A DNA stretch of 64,000 bases from Oxalobacteraceae bacterium (GCA_947448025.1 CANFLV010000002.1:1-64000), one strand, 5' to 3'. Shown: positions 36,577 to 46,364, numbered from the stretch's first letter. Notes: a model not told the origin generated them from the letters alone. A program made the numbers and translations.

Positions 36577-37797
36577 TCAAGCCCGTAGCGATCTCGAACG
36601 CATCCGGCTGAAATTCAAGGCAACGATCAAGACACCCGCAGATCCCGCGACGATGAGCGCGCTGGTGCCGGTGTGTTCGATCAGCATGCCGCCGATGCTG
36701 ATGCCGACCGACTGCCCGAGGAAGAAGCAGGACGCAAACGCCGACACTGCCACGCCGCGGCGCTCCGGCGCCATTTGTGTAGCATTGATTTGCAGCGTGT
36801 TATGAAACATGTAAAAGCCGAATCCGGCCATGAAGCAGCCGGGAATGGCCCACAGCCATGAAGGCCCGGCACCGATCGCCAGCAGGGACGCTGCCATGGT
36901 GCTGCCACCGATCCAGGCGAGCCCGACTTCACCGAGCCGCCGCACGAGCCGGCCTGAAAACATCGCGAACAGGAAGCCGCCAAAGCCAAACAGCATCACC
37001 AGTGATCCGGCCTTGGTCAGCGAGACACCGTGGACCTGATGCAGGTGCGAGGCAATGAAGGCAAACGCGCCATATAAAAATACGCCTTCGAGGAAGACGG
37101 TACCGAGAACGCGCCGCGCCCAAGGCTTGGCCAGCACCTGCGAAAATCCCGTGAGCATGGTCTTGAGCGCATGTCCTTCGGGTTTGCGCCGCAGGCGTGC
37201 ATGCGCAGGCAAGCGGCCATTGACGCTCATCAGCACCGTACTGATGATGGCAAAGCCAACGCCGATGCCGAAAAACGGTATGCGCCAGTTCAAATGGTCA
37301 GCCGCAAAGCCACCCAGCAGCACGCCCGTCGACAGGCCGAGAATCTGCCCGATCAGGAAACGCGCCAATACCGACTGCCGGTTTTCGTAGTCGATCACAT
37401 CGCCGATCCAGGCCATCGACAGCGGAATAATGGCAGCGGCTGTACTGCCGGCCAGCAGTCGCGCCACCAGCAGCGTATGGAAATTCGGCGCCAGTCCGCA
37501 TAGCGTCGCCGTGACGGCGCAAGCAGCGCAAGCCCAGGCAATCACGAGATATTTGCCGAAACGGTCACCGAGCGGGCCAAAGAATAATTGCGCCACGCCA
37601 TAGGCAATCGCGAAACAGGTGATGATGTTCGAGGCGCTCCCCAATGAAATCGAAAATTCCGTCGCCAGATGCGGCAGCAAGGCATCCGTGACTCGCATGG
37701 AAATACCTGCTGCAAATGCCGCCAGCGACAGGCACAGGATAGCTGCGGACGGCAGGGCAGGGTGAGGCTGGATCGCGCTTGCTGCAACAGTGCTCAT
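36577..37797 (-). CDS. MFS transporter
   Basis: A 406-residue major facilitator of 12 hydrophobic segments with the MFS motif GPLGDRFGKY between segments 2 and 3. It resembles the drug/arabinose-efflux (AraJ/Bcr-like) group. Substrate unknown. The ATG at 37797 starts just before the first membrane segment. The reading frame stays open far upstream, but that stretch is antisense to the next gene and lacks transporter features. It is divergent from the S9-like gene. Confidence 0.8.
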   Translation of the reverse strand: MSTVAASAIQPHPALPSAAILCLSLAAFAAGISMRVTDALLPHLATEFSISLGSASNIITCFAIAYGVAQLFFGPLGDRFGKYLVIAWACAACAVTATLCGLAPNFHTLLVARLLAGSTAAAIIPLSMAWIGDVIDYENRQSVLARFLIGQILGLSTGVLLGGFAADHLNWRIPFFGIGVGFAIISTVLMSVNGRLPAHARLRRKPEGHALKTMLTGFSQVLAKPWARRVLGTVFLEGVFLYGAFAFIASHLHQVHGVSLTKAGSLVMLFGFGGFLFAMFSGRLVRRLGEVGLAWIGGSTMAASLLAIGAGPSWLWAIPGCFMAGFGFYMFHNTLQINATQMAPERRGVAVSAFASCFFLGQSVGISIGGMLIEHTGTSALIVAGSAGVLIVALNFSRMRSRSLRA

Positions 37798-37953
37798 GGC
37801 GGGGGCGTCGTGCCAATGCGGGCGCGGCGATTCTGATAGGGGACAAGCGCACGATTGTAGATAGGTTTGAATAAAATTGCTTAAAGGAAATTCAAGCCCG
37901 GTGATTCGGTTATGCTTTCGACTTCCATCAGGTAACCGGTTCAAGGAATGTTC

Positions 37954-39966
37954 ATGTTCATTCGTCGTTTGTATCGTCTCGCGCTGGTCGCCGTGCTGCC
38001 TTTTGCCGTGTTCGGATTTTCTCAAGCGATGGCAGCCGAAACAGCCGCTTTGCCCGAGGCTATCAGCTTCTTCCAATATCCTGCCTTCACCTCCGCGATC
38101 CTGTCGCCGGATGGTCGTCGAGTCGCCATGCTGGTCACGCCCAAGACCGGCAGCACGCTGCTGGCGGTCATGGAACTCGCCACGCGCGAGACCAAAGTGC
38201 TCGTGAATGCGAAGTCGGATGTGGCGGCCTTCCGCTGGGTAAATGACAGCCGGCTGGTGTTCAATATGACCGATCGCGAACTCGCACGGGGCGAAATGAT
38301 AGGCGGCCCCGGCATTTTTGCTATTAATGCTGATGGCAGCGGCTTCAAGGAGCTGGCCGAGCGGCGGCGCAATCCGGGCAATGAAGTCCGACGGTTTCAG
38401 AAGGATGTGCTGCCTTACTTTACGAACCTGATGCCGGACATGGGCAAGCAGGATTCCGATACGATTTACGTCAGCCAGCATGTGCGTTATCGAAAATACG
38501 GCAGCTCGATTGCCTTGTTCAAACTCGATACCGTCACGGGCCAGTCGGAACCCGTCAAGCGCGTCTACGACGGCGAAAGCGCCAAGACCACGGGCTGGAT
38601 GCTGGATCAGAACGGCCTGCCGCGCATCACGCATGTGACGGACGATAAAAGCGCGCAGATCCATTACCTCGATCCGGCCACCGGCGCATGGCGCAAATTG
38701 TTGGAATACGATCCTTTGCATGGCGAGCCGATCCAGCCGTTTGCGTTCGCGCCCGACGGCACGTTTTACGTCCGTTCGCGCCTGGGACAGGATAAATTCG
38801 CGCTCTATACCTATGACCTGAAGGCCAATAAAATTAACTCCAAGCCGGCCATCGCGGCGGCTGATTATGATTTCAATGGTGCCTTGATCATGCGCGGCGA
38901 ACAGCTGCTGGGCGTGCGTTATCTGGTCGATGCGCCGGGCACGCTGTGGTTCGATGAGAAACTTAAACAGGCGCAGGCAAAGGTCGACGCGCTGCTGCCG
39001 GCGACGAACAATGTCCTGAGCTTCGGGCGTCGCTCGGCCACGCCGTATGCGCTGGTGTACGCAGCATCGGACGCGCATCCGGGGCAAACCTATCTTTATA
39101 ATTTTGACAGCGGCACGCTTGAGCTGCTCGGTGAACAAAGGCCCGATATTGAGCCTCGCGCAATGGGGCGGGCGACGATGGTGCGCTACAAGGCGCGCGA
39201 TGGTCTTGAAATTCCTGCCTACCTGACGCTGCCGAAGGACGGCAAGACGCAGCTGCCGATGGTGGTGCTCGTGCATGGCGGTCCCTGGAGTCGCGGCAGC
39301 AGTGGGCAATGGGAAGCGCAGGTGCAGTTCCTCGCCTCACGCGGTTATGCCGTGCTCGAGCCGCAATATCGCGGCAGTCAGGGCTTTGGCGAAAAGCATT
39401 TGCGCGCTGGCTTCAAGCAATGGGGCCTGGCCATGCAGGATGACCTGGCTGATGGTGCCAAATGGGCGATCGAACGCGGCATCGTCGATCCCAAACGCAT
39501 CTGTATTGCCGGACCCGGCTATGGCGGTTATGCGACGCTGATGGGCCTGGTGCGTGATCCCGACTTGTTCCGCTGCGGCTTCGCCTGGGGTGCATTGACG
39601 GACATCGGGCTGCTGTACGACGTATTCTGGAGCGATACCGATGACCGCATCAAGAATTTTGGCTTGCCGGTATTGGTCGGTGACCGCGAGCACGATGCGG
39701 CCCAGCTGAAGGCGACCTCACCGCTGGAAAATGCGGCGAAGATCAGCCAGCCCCTGCTGCTGGCCTATGGCGATGCGGACAAGCGCGTGCCCATCGTCCA
39801 CGGCACGAAATTCCGCGATGCCGTGAGCCTGACGAATAGCCGAGTCGAATGGCTGGCCTATCCGGATGAAACAAATGATTTGCGCGTCGTGAAGAACAAG
39901 GTCGATTTCTGGCTGCGCGTGGAAAAATTCCTCGGGCAGCATATTGGCAACGGTAAATCGCAGTAA
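37954..39966 (+). CDS. S9 prolyl-oligopeptidase-fold protein, probable pseudoenzyme
   Basis: A 670-residue exported protein with a signal peptide (residues about 1-27), an N-terminal beta-propeller and a C-terminal alpha/beta-hydrolase domain (VVLVHGGPWSRG, SRGYAVLEPQYRGSQGFG). The S9 nucleophile motif GGSYGGYA reads GPGYGGYA here (Gly at about 522, codon GGC), and the catalytic-His motif DEGHGF reads DETNDL (Asn about 641). The Asp of GDADKRVP is kept. Two of three triad residues are therefore missing while the frame is intact. AAGGA lies 7 nt before the ATG at 37954; an ATG at 37948 is too close to it. Confidence 0.8.
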   Translation: MFIRRLYRLALVAVLPFAVFGFSQAMAAETAALPEAISFFQYPAFTSAILSPDGRRVAMLVTPKTGSTLLAVMELATRETKVLVNAKSDVAAFRWVNDSRLVFNMTDRELARGEMIGGPGIFAINADGSGFKELAERRRNPGNEVRRFQKDVLPYFTNLMPDMGKQDSDTIYVSQHVRYRKYGSSIALFKLDTVTGQSEPVKRVYDGESAKTTGWMLDQNGLPRITHVTDDKSAQIHYLDPATGAWRKLLEYDPLHGEPIQPFAFAPDGTFYVRSRLGQDKFALYTYDLKANKINSKPAIAAADYDFNGALIMRGEQLLGVRYLVDAPGTLWFDEKLKQAQAKVDALLPATNNVLSFGRRSATPYALVYAASDAHPGQTYLYNFDSGTLELLGEQRPDIEPRAMGRATMVRYKARDGLEIPAYLTLPKDGKTQLPMVVLVHGGPWSRGSSGQWEAQVQFLASRGYAVLEPQYRGSQGFGEKHLRAGFKQWGLAMQDDLADGAKWAIERGIVDPKRICIAGPGYGGYATLMGLVRDPDLFRCGFAWGALTDIGLLYDVFWSDTDDRIKNFGLPVLVGDREHDAAQLKATSPLENAAKISQPLLLAYGDADKRVPIVHGTKFRDAVSLTNSRVEWLAYPDETNDLRVVKNKVDFWLRVEKFLGQHIGNGKSQ

Positions 39967-39988
39967 ATTGATCTAGAGCAATTTTTTT
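39965..39988 (+). terminator. Weak terminator after the S9-like gene
   Basis: AAATTG / CAATTT with an 8-nt inner segment, followed by TTTT, overlapping the stop codon. The stem is short and AT-rich. Confidence 0.35.
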
Positions 39989-40014
39989 CAGCTGGCCTGA
40001 GGTAAAGTTATCGC

Positions 40015-40941
40015 ATGCTCCCAGCCTACATCACCCATTCGGACTGTATTAAACATGACATGGGTCATCAGCATCCAGAGTCGCCCGATCGACTCGGCGC
40101 GATCAATGACATGCTGCTCATTAAGGGCCTGCTCGATTGCATGCTCAGCTACGAGGCGCCGCTGGCGACCGAAGCGCAGCTGATGCAGGCGCATTCGGCG
40201 CTGTACATTCATACACTGGCCGGCATGGCGCCCACGGAAGGCCATGTCCAGGTCGATCCCGATACCAGCATGAATCCAGGTACATGGAACGCCGCCTTGC
40301 GCGCTGCCGGTGCGGCGGTGCTGGCGACGGATCTCGTGATCGCAGGTCGTGCCAGCGCCGCCTTTTGCAATGTCCGCCCGCCCGGTCATCATGCCGAATA
40401 TGCGGCCGCCGGCGGCTTCTGTTTTTTCAATAATGTCGCCGTTGGCATGCGCCATGCCCTGAATGCGCACTGCCTGCAGCGGGTGGCACTGATCGATTTC
40501 GATGTCCATCATGGTAATGGCAGTGAAGACATTTTCTGTGAAGATGAGCGCGTCCTCATGTGCTCGATCTTCGAAGACAAACTCTATCCCTTCAGCGGTA
40601 ACGCGCCACGTGGCCCGAACATGGTCAACGTGCCGCTGCCGTCGCGCTCCGGCGGCGAGGCATTTCGCGCCGCTGTCACCAATAAATGGCTGCCGGCGCT
40701 GGAGGCTTTCCAGCCGCAGCTGATTTTTATCTCGGCCGGCTTTGACGGCCACCGCGAAGACGACATGGGCAATCTCGGCCTCGTTGAAGCGGATTACGCC
40801 TGGGTCACCCAACGCATCGTCGAGGTCGCACAACGCCACGCCGGTGGGCGCATTGTCTCCTGTCTCGAAGGCGGTTACGTTTTGTCGCCGCTGGCACGCA
40901 GCGTTGCCGCTCACCTTAAAGTCCTCATTGATGTGGATTAA
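40015..40941 (+). CDS. Histone-deacetylase-family amidohydrolase (class II)
   Basis: A 308-residue arginase/deacetylase-fold zinc enzyme. It has RPPGHHAEY (about 121-129, catalytic His pair), the metal ligands in DFDVHHGNG (about 161) and GFDGHRED, and the transition-state Tyr region EGGY. Bacterial members deacetylate lysine side chains, acetylpolyamines or other acylamides. It is 25 bp upstream of a Pat-like acetyltransferase in the same orientation, which suggests that the two act on the same modification. Confidence 0.88.
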   Translation: MLPAYITHSDCIKHDMGHQHPESPDRLGAINDMLLIKGLLDCMLSYEAPLATEAQLMQAHSALYIHTLAGMAPTEGHVQVDPDTSMNPGTWNAALRAAGAAVLATDLVIAGRASAAFCNVRPPGHHAEYAAAGGFCFFNNVAVGMRHALNAHCLQRVALIDFDVHHGNGSEDIFCEDERVLMCSIFEDKLYPFSGNAPRGPNMVNVPLPSRSGGEAFRAAVTNKWLPALEAFQPQLIFISAGFDGHREDDMGNLGLVEADYAWVTQRIVEVAQRHAGGRIVSCLEGGYVLSPLARSVAAHLKVLIDVD

Positions 40942-40966
40942 CGCCTTTTATAGTTTGTGAAACATC

Positions 40967-43645
40967 ATGGATAAGCATTACCTCACGCCGCTGTTTTCTC
41001 CCGAGTCGATCGTGGTCTTCGCCGGCAAGGCGGAGGACCCTGACAGCCAGACCAGTCACGGGCGCGGCATCATTGCGCAGCTGCGCGAAAGCGGTTTTAC
41101 CGGCACGATTACTTTCCTTGATGTCGGCATGCGCGGCACGCTGAGCGATCTTGCGCAGGCGCGCGCTGACCTCGCCATCATCGCCTTGCCCGATCATGCG
41201 CTGGCTTCCGCGCTGGAAGGCGCTGGCAGCCTGCATTGCAAGGCTGCGCTGATCATTTCATCCGGCATCGATTCAGCACATGCCAAGGAATTGCATGCGA
41301 TCGCGCGCAAGCATGGCATTTTCCTGCTCGGGCCGAACTGTCTGGGCTTTCAGCGGCCACGCCTGAATCTCAATGCCAGCGTTGCCGGTGCGCTGCCGCA
41401 AGCAGGGTCACTCGCGCTGATCTCGCAATCCGGAGCCTTGACCTCGTCGATCCTGGACTGGGCCAGCAAGAATGCGGTAGGCTTTTCGACCGTGGTCTCG
41501 CTGGGGCCGAATACCTCAGTCGATCTGGCGCAGACGCTGGATTTCCTGGCGACCGATCCGGCCACGCAAAGCATCGTCATTTACATGGAAGGCATCACGA
41601 ATGCGCGCCGCTTCATCAGTGCATTGCGCGCCTGCGCCAATACCAAGCCCGTCGTTGTGCTCAAGGCCGGGCGCAAGCCAGCCGGATCGCAGGCGGCGCT
41701 GACGCATTCCGGCACCATCGTCGGCAGCGATGAAGTCTTCGACGCAGCGCTCAGACGCGCCGGTGCGGTGCGCGTGAAATCGTTTGTGCAGCTGTTCTCG
41801 GCCGTGAAATGCCTGGCCTCGCGTTTTCGCCCGGTCGGCACCCGCATGGCCATCGTCACCAATGGCGGCGGACCCGGCGTACTGGCGGCGGACTGGCTTA
41901 ATGAACTGGGACTGACGCTGGCAAATCTGTCGCCCGATCTCGCCCGGGAACTTGGTCCGCAGCTCTCGCAGTTGGCTACGCTGGAAAACCTGATTGACCT
42001 GTCAGAAGACGCGAGCCCCGAACATTACCGCGCTGCCGTCGCCGCCTGCAGCAACGATACCAATGTCGATGGTGTGCTGGCGATCTACTCGCCCAAGCTC
42101 GATGGCGATCCGACGGCGATGGCGCAGGCGCTGGTGGACATGAATGCTGACATGAGCAAGCCTTTGCTGACCTGCTGGATGGGCGACGAGAAAGTCGCGC
42201 AAGCACGCCAGCTCATGAACAGTGGCGGCATCGCCACCTTCCGCACGCCCGAAGCGGCAGTCGACGCTTTCAGCAATATCGCCTCGTTTTACCAGAACCA
42301 ACAGCTGCTGCATCAGACGCCACCGCCGCTGTCGCAGCTGGCCAAGCCCGATCTCGAAGGCGCGCGCATCCTGATCGAAAGCGTGCTGGCCGAACGACGC
42401 AAGGTTCTCACGGAAATGGAATCGAAGGCCTTGCTGGCCGCGTTTCATATCCCGATCACGCAGACGGTACTGGCGCGTACACCGAATGAAGCCATCCTGA
42501 TCGCCAGCCAGCTAGGTTATCCGGTCGCCCTGAAAATCGATTCAGCCGACATCGCACATAAATCCGATGTTGGCGGTGTGGTCCTCAATGTCATGAGTGC
42601 CAGCAGCATGCGCGACATCTATAGCGACATGGTCGCGACGGTGCAGCGGCTTTGCCCAGACGCACATATCAATGGCGTGACAATACAAAAAATGTCGGGC
42701 AAGAAGCATGGCCGCGAGCTTTACATCGGTCTCGTCACGGATCAGCCTTTTGGTCCGGTGATCACCTTCGGCGCTGGCGGCACCATGATCGAACTGATCA
42801 ATGACCGTGCGGTGGAACTGCCGCCCTTGAACCAGTTTCTCGCGCAAAGGCTGATCCAGCGCGTGCGCGTAGCCGAGACCCTGAATGAATGGCGCGGTGC
42901 GCCGGCGGTCAATCTCGAAGCGATCGAACAAATCCTGTTGCGCGTATCGGAAATGGTGTGCGCCTTGCCGCAGCTGCGCGAGATGGATATTAATCCGCTC
43001 ATCGTCGATGAACATGGCGCGCTGGCCGTGGATGCGCGCATCGTGATCGATCATGCAACGTCCTCGCATCACAGTTACGATCATCTGGCGATCCTGCCAT
43101 ATCCCGCCGATATGACGCAGGACTGGCCGATGCGCGGCGGCGGGCAATACACGCTGCGCCCGGTCAAGCCGGACGACGCCAACATGCTGCAGGAATTCGT
43201 GCGAGGCCTGTCGGAAAAATCGCGCTACTACCGCTTCGTGTCAACCATGCGCGAACTCTCGGTGCGCATGCTGGCGCGTTTTACGCTGATCGATTACGAC
43301 CGCGAAATGGCCATGGTCGCCGTAATGAAACAGCGCAGTCAGACCAGCGAAGGTGAGTTCATTGAAAGCGAACGCATCATCGGCGTGTCGCGCTACATTT
43401 CCAATCCAGATCGTAGTAGCTGCGAATTCTCGCTGGTGGTCGATGACGCGTTCAGTGGCCAAGGTCTGGGGTCACGACTGATGTTGGCGATCATGGAAGT
43501 CGCGCGCGACAAAGGCTTGACGGAAATCGACGGGCTGGTCCTGACCCGCAATACCGGCATGCTGAATTTGATGAAGAGTCTGGGTTTCACGATTCAGCCG
43601 TATGCGGATGATCCGGATTTCAGGATGTGCAGCAAGGCCTTGTAG
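40967..43645 (+). CDS. Pat-like bifunctional acyl-CoA-ligase-fold / GNAT lysine acetyltransferase
   Basis: An 892-residue protein. An ADP-forming acyl-CoA-synthetase module occupies residues about 1-700: a CoA-binding domain (SPESIVVFAGK), a succinyl-CoA-ligase-like domain (LISQSGALTSSILDW, ALTHSGTIVGS with the His of the phospho-His site), and an ATP-grasp domain (YPVALKIDSADIAHKSDVGG). A GNAT domain fills about 725-892 (YTLRPVKPDDANML, VVDDAFSGQGLGSRLM). This is the architecture of Pat/YfiQ, which acetylates and inactivates acyl-CoA synthetases. It is probably the counterpart of the adjacent deacetylase. Confidence 0.87.
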   Translation: MDKHYLTPLFSPESIVVFAGKAEDPDSQTSHGRGIIAQLRESGFTGTITFLDVGMRGTLSDLAQARADLAIIALPDHALASALEGAGSLHCKAALIISSGIDSAHAKELHAIARKHGIFLLGPNCLGFQRPRLNLNASVAGALPQAGSLALISQSGALTSSILDWASKNAVGFSTVVSLGPNTSVDLAQTLDFLATDPATQSIVIYMEGITNARRFISALRACANTKPVVVLKAGRKPAGSQAALTHSGTIVGSDEVFDAALRRAGAVRVKSFVQLFSAVKCLASRFRPVGTRMAIVTNGGGPGVLAADWLNELGLTLANLSPDLARELGPQLSQLATLENLIDLSEDASPEHYRAAVAACSNDTNVDGVLAIYSPKLDGDPTAMAQALVDMNADMSKPLLTCWMGDEKVAQARQLMNSGGIATFRTPEAAVDAFSNIASFYQNQQLLHQTPPPLSQLAKPDLEGARILIESVLAERRKVLTEMESKALLAAFHIPITQTVLARTPNEAILIASQLGYPVALKIDSADIAHKSDVGGVVLNVMSASSMRDIYSDMVATVQRLCPDAHINGVTIQKMSGKKHGRELYIGLVTDQPFGPVITFGAGGTMIELINDRAVELPPLNQFLAQRLIQRVRVAETLNEWRGAPAVNLEAIEQILLRVSEMVCALPQLREMDINPLIVDEHGALAVDARIVIDHATSSHHSYDHLAILPYPADMTQDWPMRGGGQYTLRPVKPDDANMLQEFVRGLSEKSRYYRFVSTMRELSVRMLARFTLIDYDREMAMVAVMKQRSQTSEGEFIESERIIGVSRYISNPDRSSCEFSLVVDDAFSGQGLGSRLMLAIMEVARDKGLTEIDGLVLTRNTGMLNLMKSLGFTIQPYADDPDFRMCSKAL

Positions 43646-43670
43646 TTTGCACAGGGCAGGGCCTTGTCAC

Positions 43671-44243
43671 TTAGGGACGCCCGGATAAGGGATCCACCGG
43701 ATTGACCAGCGAATTGAGCACCATGTCTTCCCATTTGCCGGCGATGTGCAGATACTTTTTTGCGTATCCTTCGCGCTCGAAGCCCAGATGTTTCAATAAT
43801 TTCGCGCTGCGAAAATTCGATGGCACATGGTTCGCCATGATGCGGTTCAGGCGTTTGACCTTGAAGACATGCTCGATGGCCGCGGCGGCGCATTCATACA
43901 TGAGGCCCTGGCCCTGGCTGGCCTTGGCGACGGAATAGCCGAGATTACATCCGAGCAGGGGTGCCCGCGCAATATTCGTGAAGTTACAGACTGCTACGAC
44001 CTTTTTTGACCTGCGCTCAATGGCAATGAAGTGCAGGCTATTGTTACCTAAAAATCCACGATAAGCCTGTTCGGCGCGATGCCGGCTCGCTTCCACGGTA
44101 AAGAAATTCGCCTCCCTGCTCGGCTCCCATGGACTCAGATGCGCCATGTTTTCGACCTGATATGCATGCAATAGATGGGCATTGTCTGGACGTAAAATTG
44201 TGAGGAACAGGCGCTTCGTGTCGATGACGGGTATTTGGGCCAT
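43671..44243 (-). CDS. rimJ: Ribosomal protein S5 alanine N-acetyltransferase
   Basis: A 190-residue GNAT enzyme closely patterned on RimJ: LSPWEPSREANF, VAVCNFTNIARAPL, LGYSVAKASQGQGLMYE, and the diagnostic C-terminal run NRIMANHVPSNFRSAKLL and GFEREGYAKKYLHI. RimJ acetylates the N-terminus of S5 and assists 30S maturation. It is convergent with the Pat-like gene, 25 bp away. Confidence 0.82.
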   Translation of the reverse strand: MAQIPVIDTKRLFLTILRPDNAHLLHAYQVENMAHLSPWEPSREANFFTVEASRHRAEQAYRGFLGNNSLHFIAIERRSKKVVAVCNFTNIARAPLLGCNLGYSVAKASQGQGLMYECAAAAIEHVFKVKRLNRIMANHVPSNFRSAKLLKHLGFEREGYAKKYLHIAGKWEDMVLNSLVNPVDPLSGRP

Positions 44244-44480
44244 GGCTAAAAATGCGTCGACTGGAGGCAGTCATATGCCTCTGGTGCAACAGAAAGAAAA
44301 GTCACCAACTGTACTTGTGGTCGCAATTCATTGTCAAATTTACTTTCAAATTCGCCTCGTCATCGCCCACAGGCGACTCAATCAGTCGGCCGCGCCCGGC
44401 ATAGGTGCACTTTCACCACCCATCATTTTTGAAGTGTTTTCGTGCGCACTTCGCCTTCAGGCTGCGCTGTCCAGCCTCGC
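44244..44480. other. Gene-poor boundary before the catabolic region
   Basis: This AT-richer stretch separates rimJ from the first catabolic promoter. It contains a small inverted repeat GAGGCA / TGCCTC (44264-44281) and a 69-codon open frame (44275-44484) with GGAGG 9 nt upstream, but its predicted peptide resembles nothing I know. I do not call it a gene. Confidence 0.4.
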
Positions 44481-44533
44481 TTGACAATTAATTGTTGTCG
44501 TACAATACTACCGTCGTTCAATATGGCATTGAA
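44481..44533 (+). promoter_or_regulatory. Promoter/operator A of the ABC transporter operon
   Basis: -35 TTGACA (44481-44486), 17-bp spacer, possible -10 AATACT (44504-44509). Between them lies TTGTCGTACAA (44495-44505), a full match to the FadR/FCD-type GntR consensus TNGT-NNN-ACNA. A second dyad TTCAAT-N5-ATTGAA follows at 44517-44533. The TGTC.TACAAT core recurs at the promoters near 49900 and 57040. Confidence 0.6.
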
Positions 44534-44561
44534 TATAAAACTATAAAATTCTGGAGACCGT

Positions 44562-45548
44562 ATGGCCCTTTATCGATTGAATCAGCTTCGTCGTATTCTT
44601 GGCGGGATTGCCCTTAGCGTACTCATCGCTCCACTAGCGGTCCATGCGGCAGATAAATTTCACTTTGGTGTTGTTGACGCCAAAGGCGACGCCGGCTTCG
44701 CTTTCATGCCCACGCGCTTTGGCGGCAAATATGGTCTCGACATCGATATGGTCGAGTTCACCAGCAGTACGACGCCGGTGAAGGCCCTGATTTCCGGCGA
44801 CATCGATGCTTACACGACTTCACCCGGCATTGCGCTCGTGGCGATGTCGCGCGGTGCGCCGCTCAAATTCATCGGTTGTAACTGGCAGGGTGCGACGTAC
44901 ACGTTGTACGGCGCGCCGGATGTGAAAACCCTGGCGGACCTGAAGGGCAAAAGCATCGGCGTCTCCGGTCCTGGCTCCATGCCCGACCTGTTCGCGCGTG
45001 AAGTCCTGGTGGCCAAAGGCGTTTCGGCTGAAAACATTACCTTCGCCAATGCGGGTGGCGGCTCGGATCGGTTTCGCGCCTTGATCGCCGGTGTCGTCAA
45101 GGCGACTGCCACGACCAGTGAGTTCGAACCTGAAGCTGCCAAGCGTGGCATGACCATCCTTGCGCGTGCGCGGGATGTGACGCCGATGTTTTCGCGTAAC
45201 TGTATCGTGACCACGGAGCAGGTGATCGCCAAGAAGCGCGATTTACTCGTCCGCTTCCTGGCCGCGAATATGGATGGCTACGATTACGCGCTGTCCCATC
45301 GCGCGGACACGATCGCTTTGACGCGCAAGATCGCGAGCTTGTCGAACGACGATCCAGGCCCGGCGTATATCTATGATGAAGTCGTCGCCAACAAGAGTAT
45401 TGATCCGTCGCTGGTGATGTTCCCGGATCGGCTCCAGTGGGTGGAAGACATGCTGGCGCGGCATAAAGTCGTCGATGCCAAAAAGGACGTGAAAGCCTTC
45501 ATTGACGACAGCCTGCGTCAGAGCGCCCTCAAGATTCGCAAGCCTTAA
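44562..45548 (+). CDS. NitT/TauT-type ABC transporter substrate-binding protein
   Basis: A 328-residue periplasmic binding protein with a signal peptide ending VHAADKF (about residue 30) and the SsuA/TauA fold (GVVDAKGDAGFAFMPTRFGG, ALISGDIDAYTTSPG). It belongs to the nitrate/taurine/aliphatic-sulfonate family, several members of which serve aromatic carboxylates or sulfonates. GGAG lies 7 nt before the ATG. First gene of an SBP-ATPase-permease operon. Confidence 0.85.
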   Translation: MALYRLNQLRRILGGIALSVLIAPLAVHAADKFHFGVVDAKGDAGFAFMPTRFGGKYGLDIDMVEFTSSTTPVKALISGDIDAYTTSPGIALVAMSRGAPLKFIGCNWQGATYTLYGAPDVKTLADLKGKSIGVSGPGSMPDLFAREVLVAKGVSAENITFANAGGGSDRFRALIAGVVKATATTSEFEPEAAKRGMTILARARDVTPMFSRNCIVTTEQVIAKKRDLLVRFLAANMDGYDYALSHRADTIALTRKIASLSNDDPGPAYIYDEVVANKSIDPSLVMFPDRLQWVEDMLARHKVVDAKKDVKAFIDDSLRQSALKIRKP

Positions 45549-45560
45549 AACGGAATCGTC

Positions 45561-46364
45561 ATGTCCCATATTCAGTTCAAGAACGTTTCCAAATCTTTCG
45601 AGATCAAGGTCGCCGGTCGGGCGCAGACCAATCATGCGCTCAACAATGTGTCCTTCGATATCGAGCAAGGCGAGATTGTCGCTCTCGCAGGTCCCAGCGG
45701 ATGTGGCAAGACCACGGCACTGCGCATCATCATGGGTCTCGAGAGCGCGACGTCTGGCGCCGTGCTGGCAAACAATCGGCAAATAACCGGATGTGGGCAT
45801 GACCGCGGCATGGTGTTTCAGCATGCCGAACTGCTGCCGTGGAAGAGCGCGCTGGAAAACGTCAAATTCGCCCTGTCCATGAAGGGTGTTGCCAAGGCCG
45901 ATCTTGACGCGACTGCGATGCATTACATTGATCTGGTCGGCTTGGGCCATGCCAAGGACCGGCGGCCACATCAGCTGTCCGGCGGCATGAAACAGCGCGT
46001 CGGCATTGCCCGCGCACTGGCCATCGATCCGGATGTGCTGTTGATGGACGAACCCTTTGGCGCGCTCGATTCACAGACCCGCGAAACGCTGCAGATGGAA
46101 GTACTCGCCATCCATGCGCGCACACCCAAGACCATCATCTTCGTGACCCATGATATCGATGAAGCCGTGCTGCTGGCCGATCGCGTCGTGGTCATGTATG
46201 GCGGCGAAGTCAAGGAAATCATCCCCGTCAATATCGCCCGGCCACGGCAGGATATCCGCGCGATTCGCACGAATCCCGAATTCATGAACAAGAGAACCAT
46301 GATCTGGGAAGCGCTGCACGATGCTGCGCCACCTATCGTCACCTCGGCGAGGAAATCAGCATGA
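45561..46364 (+). CDS. ABC transporter ATPase (TauB/SsuB-like)
   Basis: A 267-residue ATPase with Walker [10 protein letters not shown] (about 41), Q-loop [11 protein letters not shown], signature [15 protein letters not shown] and Walker [13 protein letters not shown], followed by the switch His in VTHDIDEAV. It powers the neighbouring permease; its stop overlaps the permease start (ATGA). Confidence 0.92.
   Translation: MSHIQFKNVSKSFEIKVAGRAQTNHALNNVSFDIEQGEIVALAGPSGCGKTTALRIIMGLESATSGAVLANNRQITGCGHDRGMVFQHAELLPWKSALENVKFALSMKGVAKADLDATAMHYIDLVGLGHAKDRRPHQLSGGMKQRVGIARALAIDPDVLLMDEPFGALDSQTRETLQMEVLAIHARTPKTIIFVTHDIDEAVLLADRVVVMYGGEVKEIIPVNIARPRQDIRAIRTNPEFMNKRTMIWEALHDAAPPIVTSARKSA

Noticed and set aside
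36398-36805. 135-codon plus-strand frame bridging the fic and MFS genes
   Set aside because: Antisense to both real genes at its ends. The central 70 bp is the operator array.
37798-39309. Minus-strand frame continuing about 500 codons upstream of the MFS transporter
   Set aside because: It is antisense to the S9-like gene, has no transporter or other domain features, and the membrane protein has its own ATG at 37797. Such open antisense frames arise from GC-biased codon use.
44275-44484. 69-codon frame with GGAGG upstream before the ABC operon
   Set aside because: The peptide has no recognisable features and its stop falls in the -35 of the next promoter. Kept only as a note on the gap.
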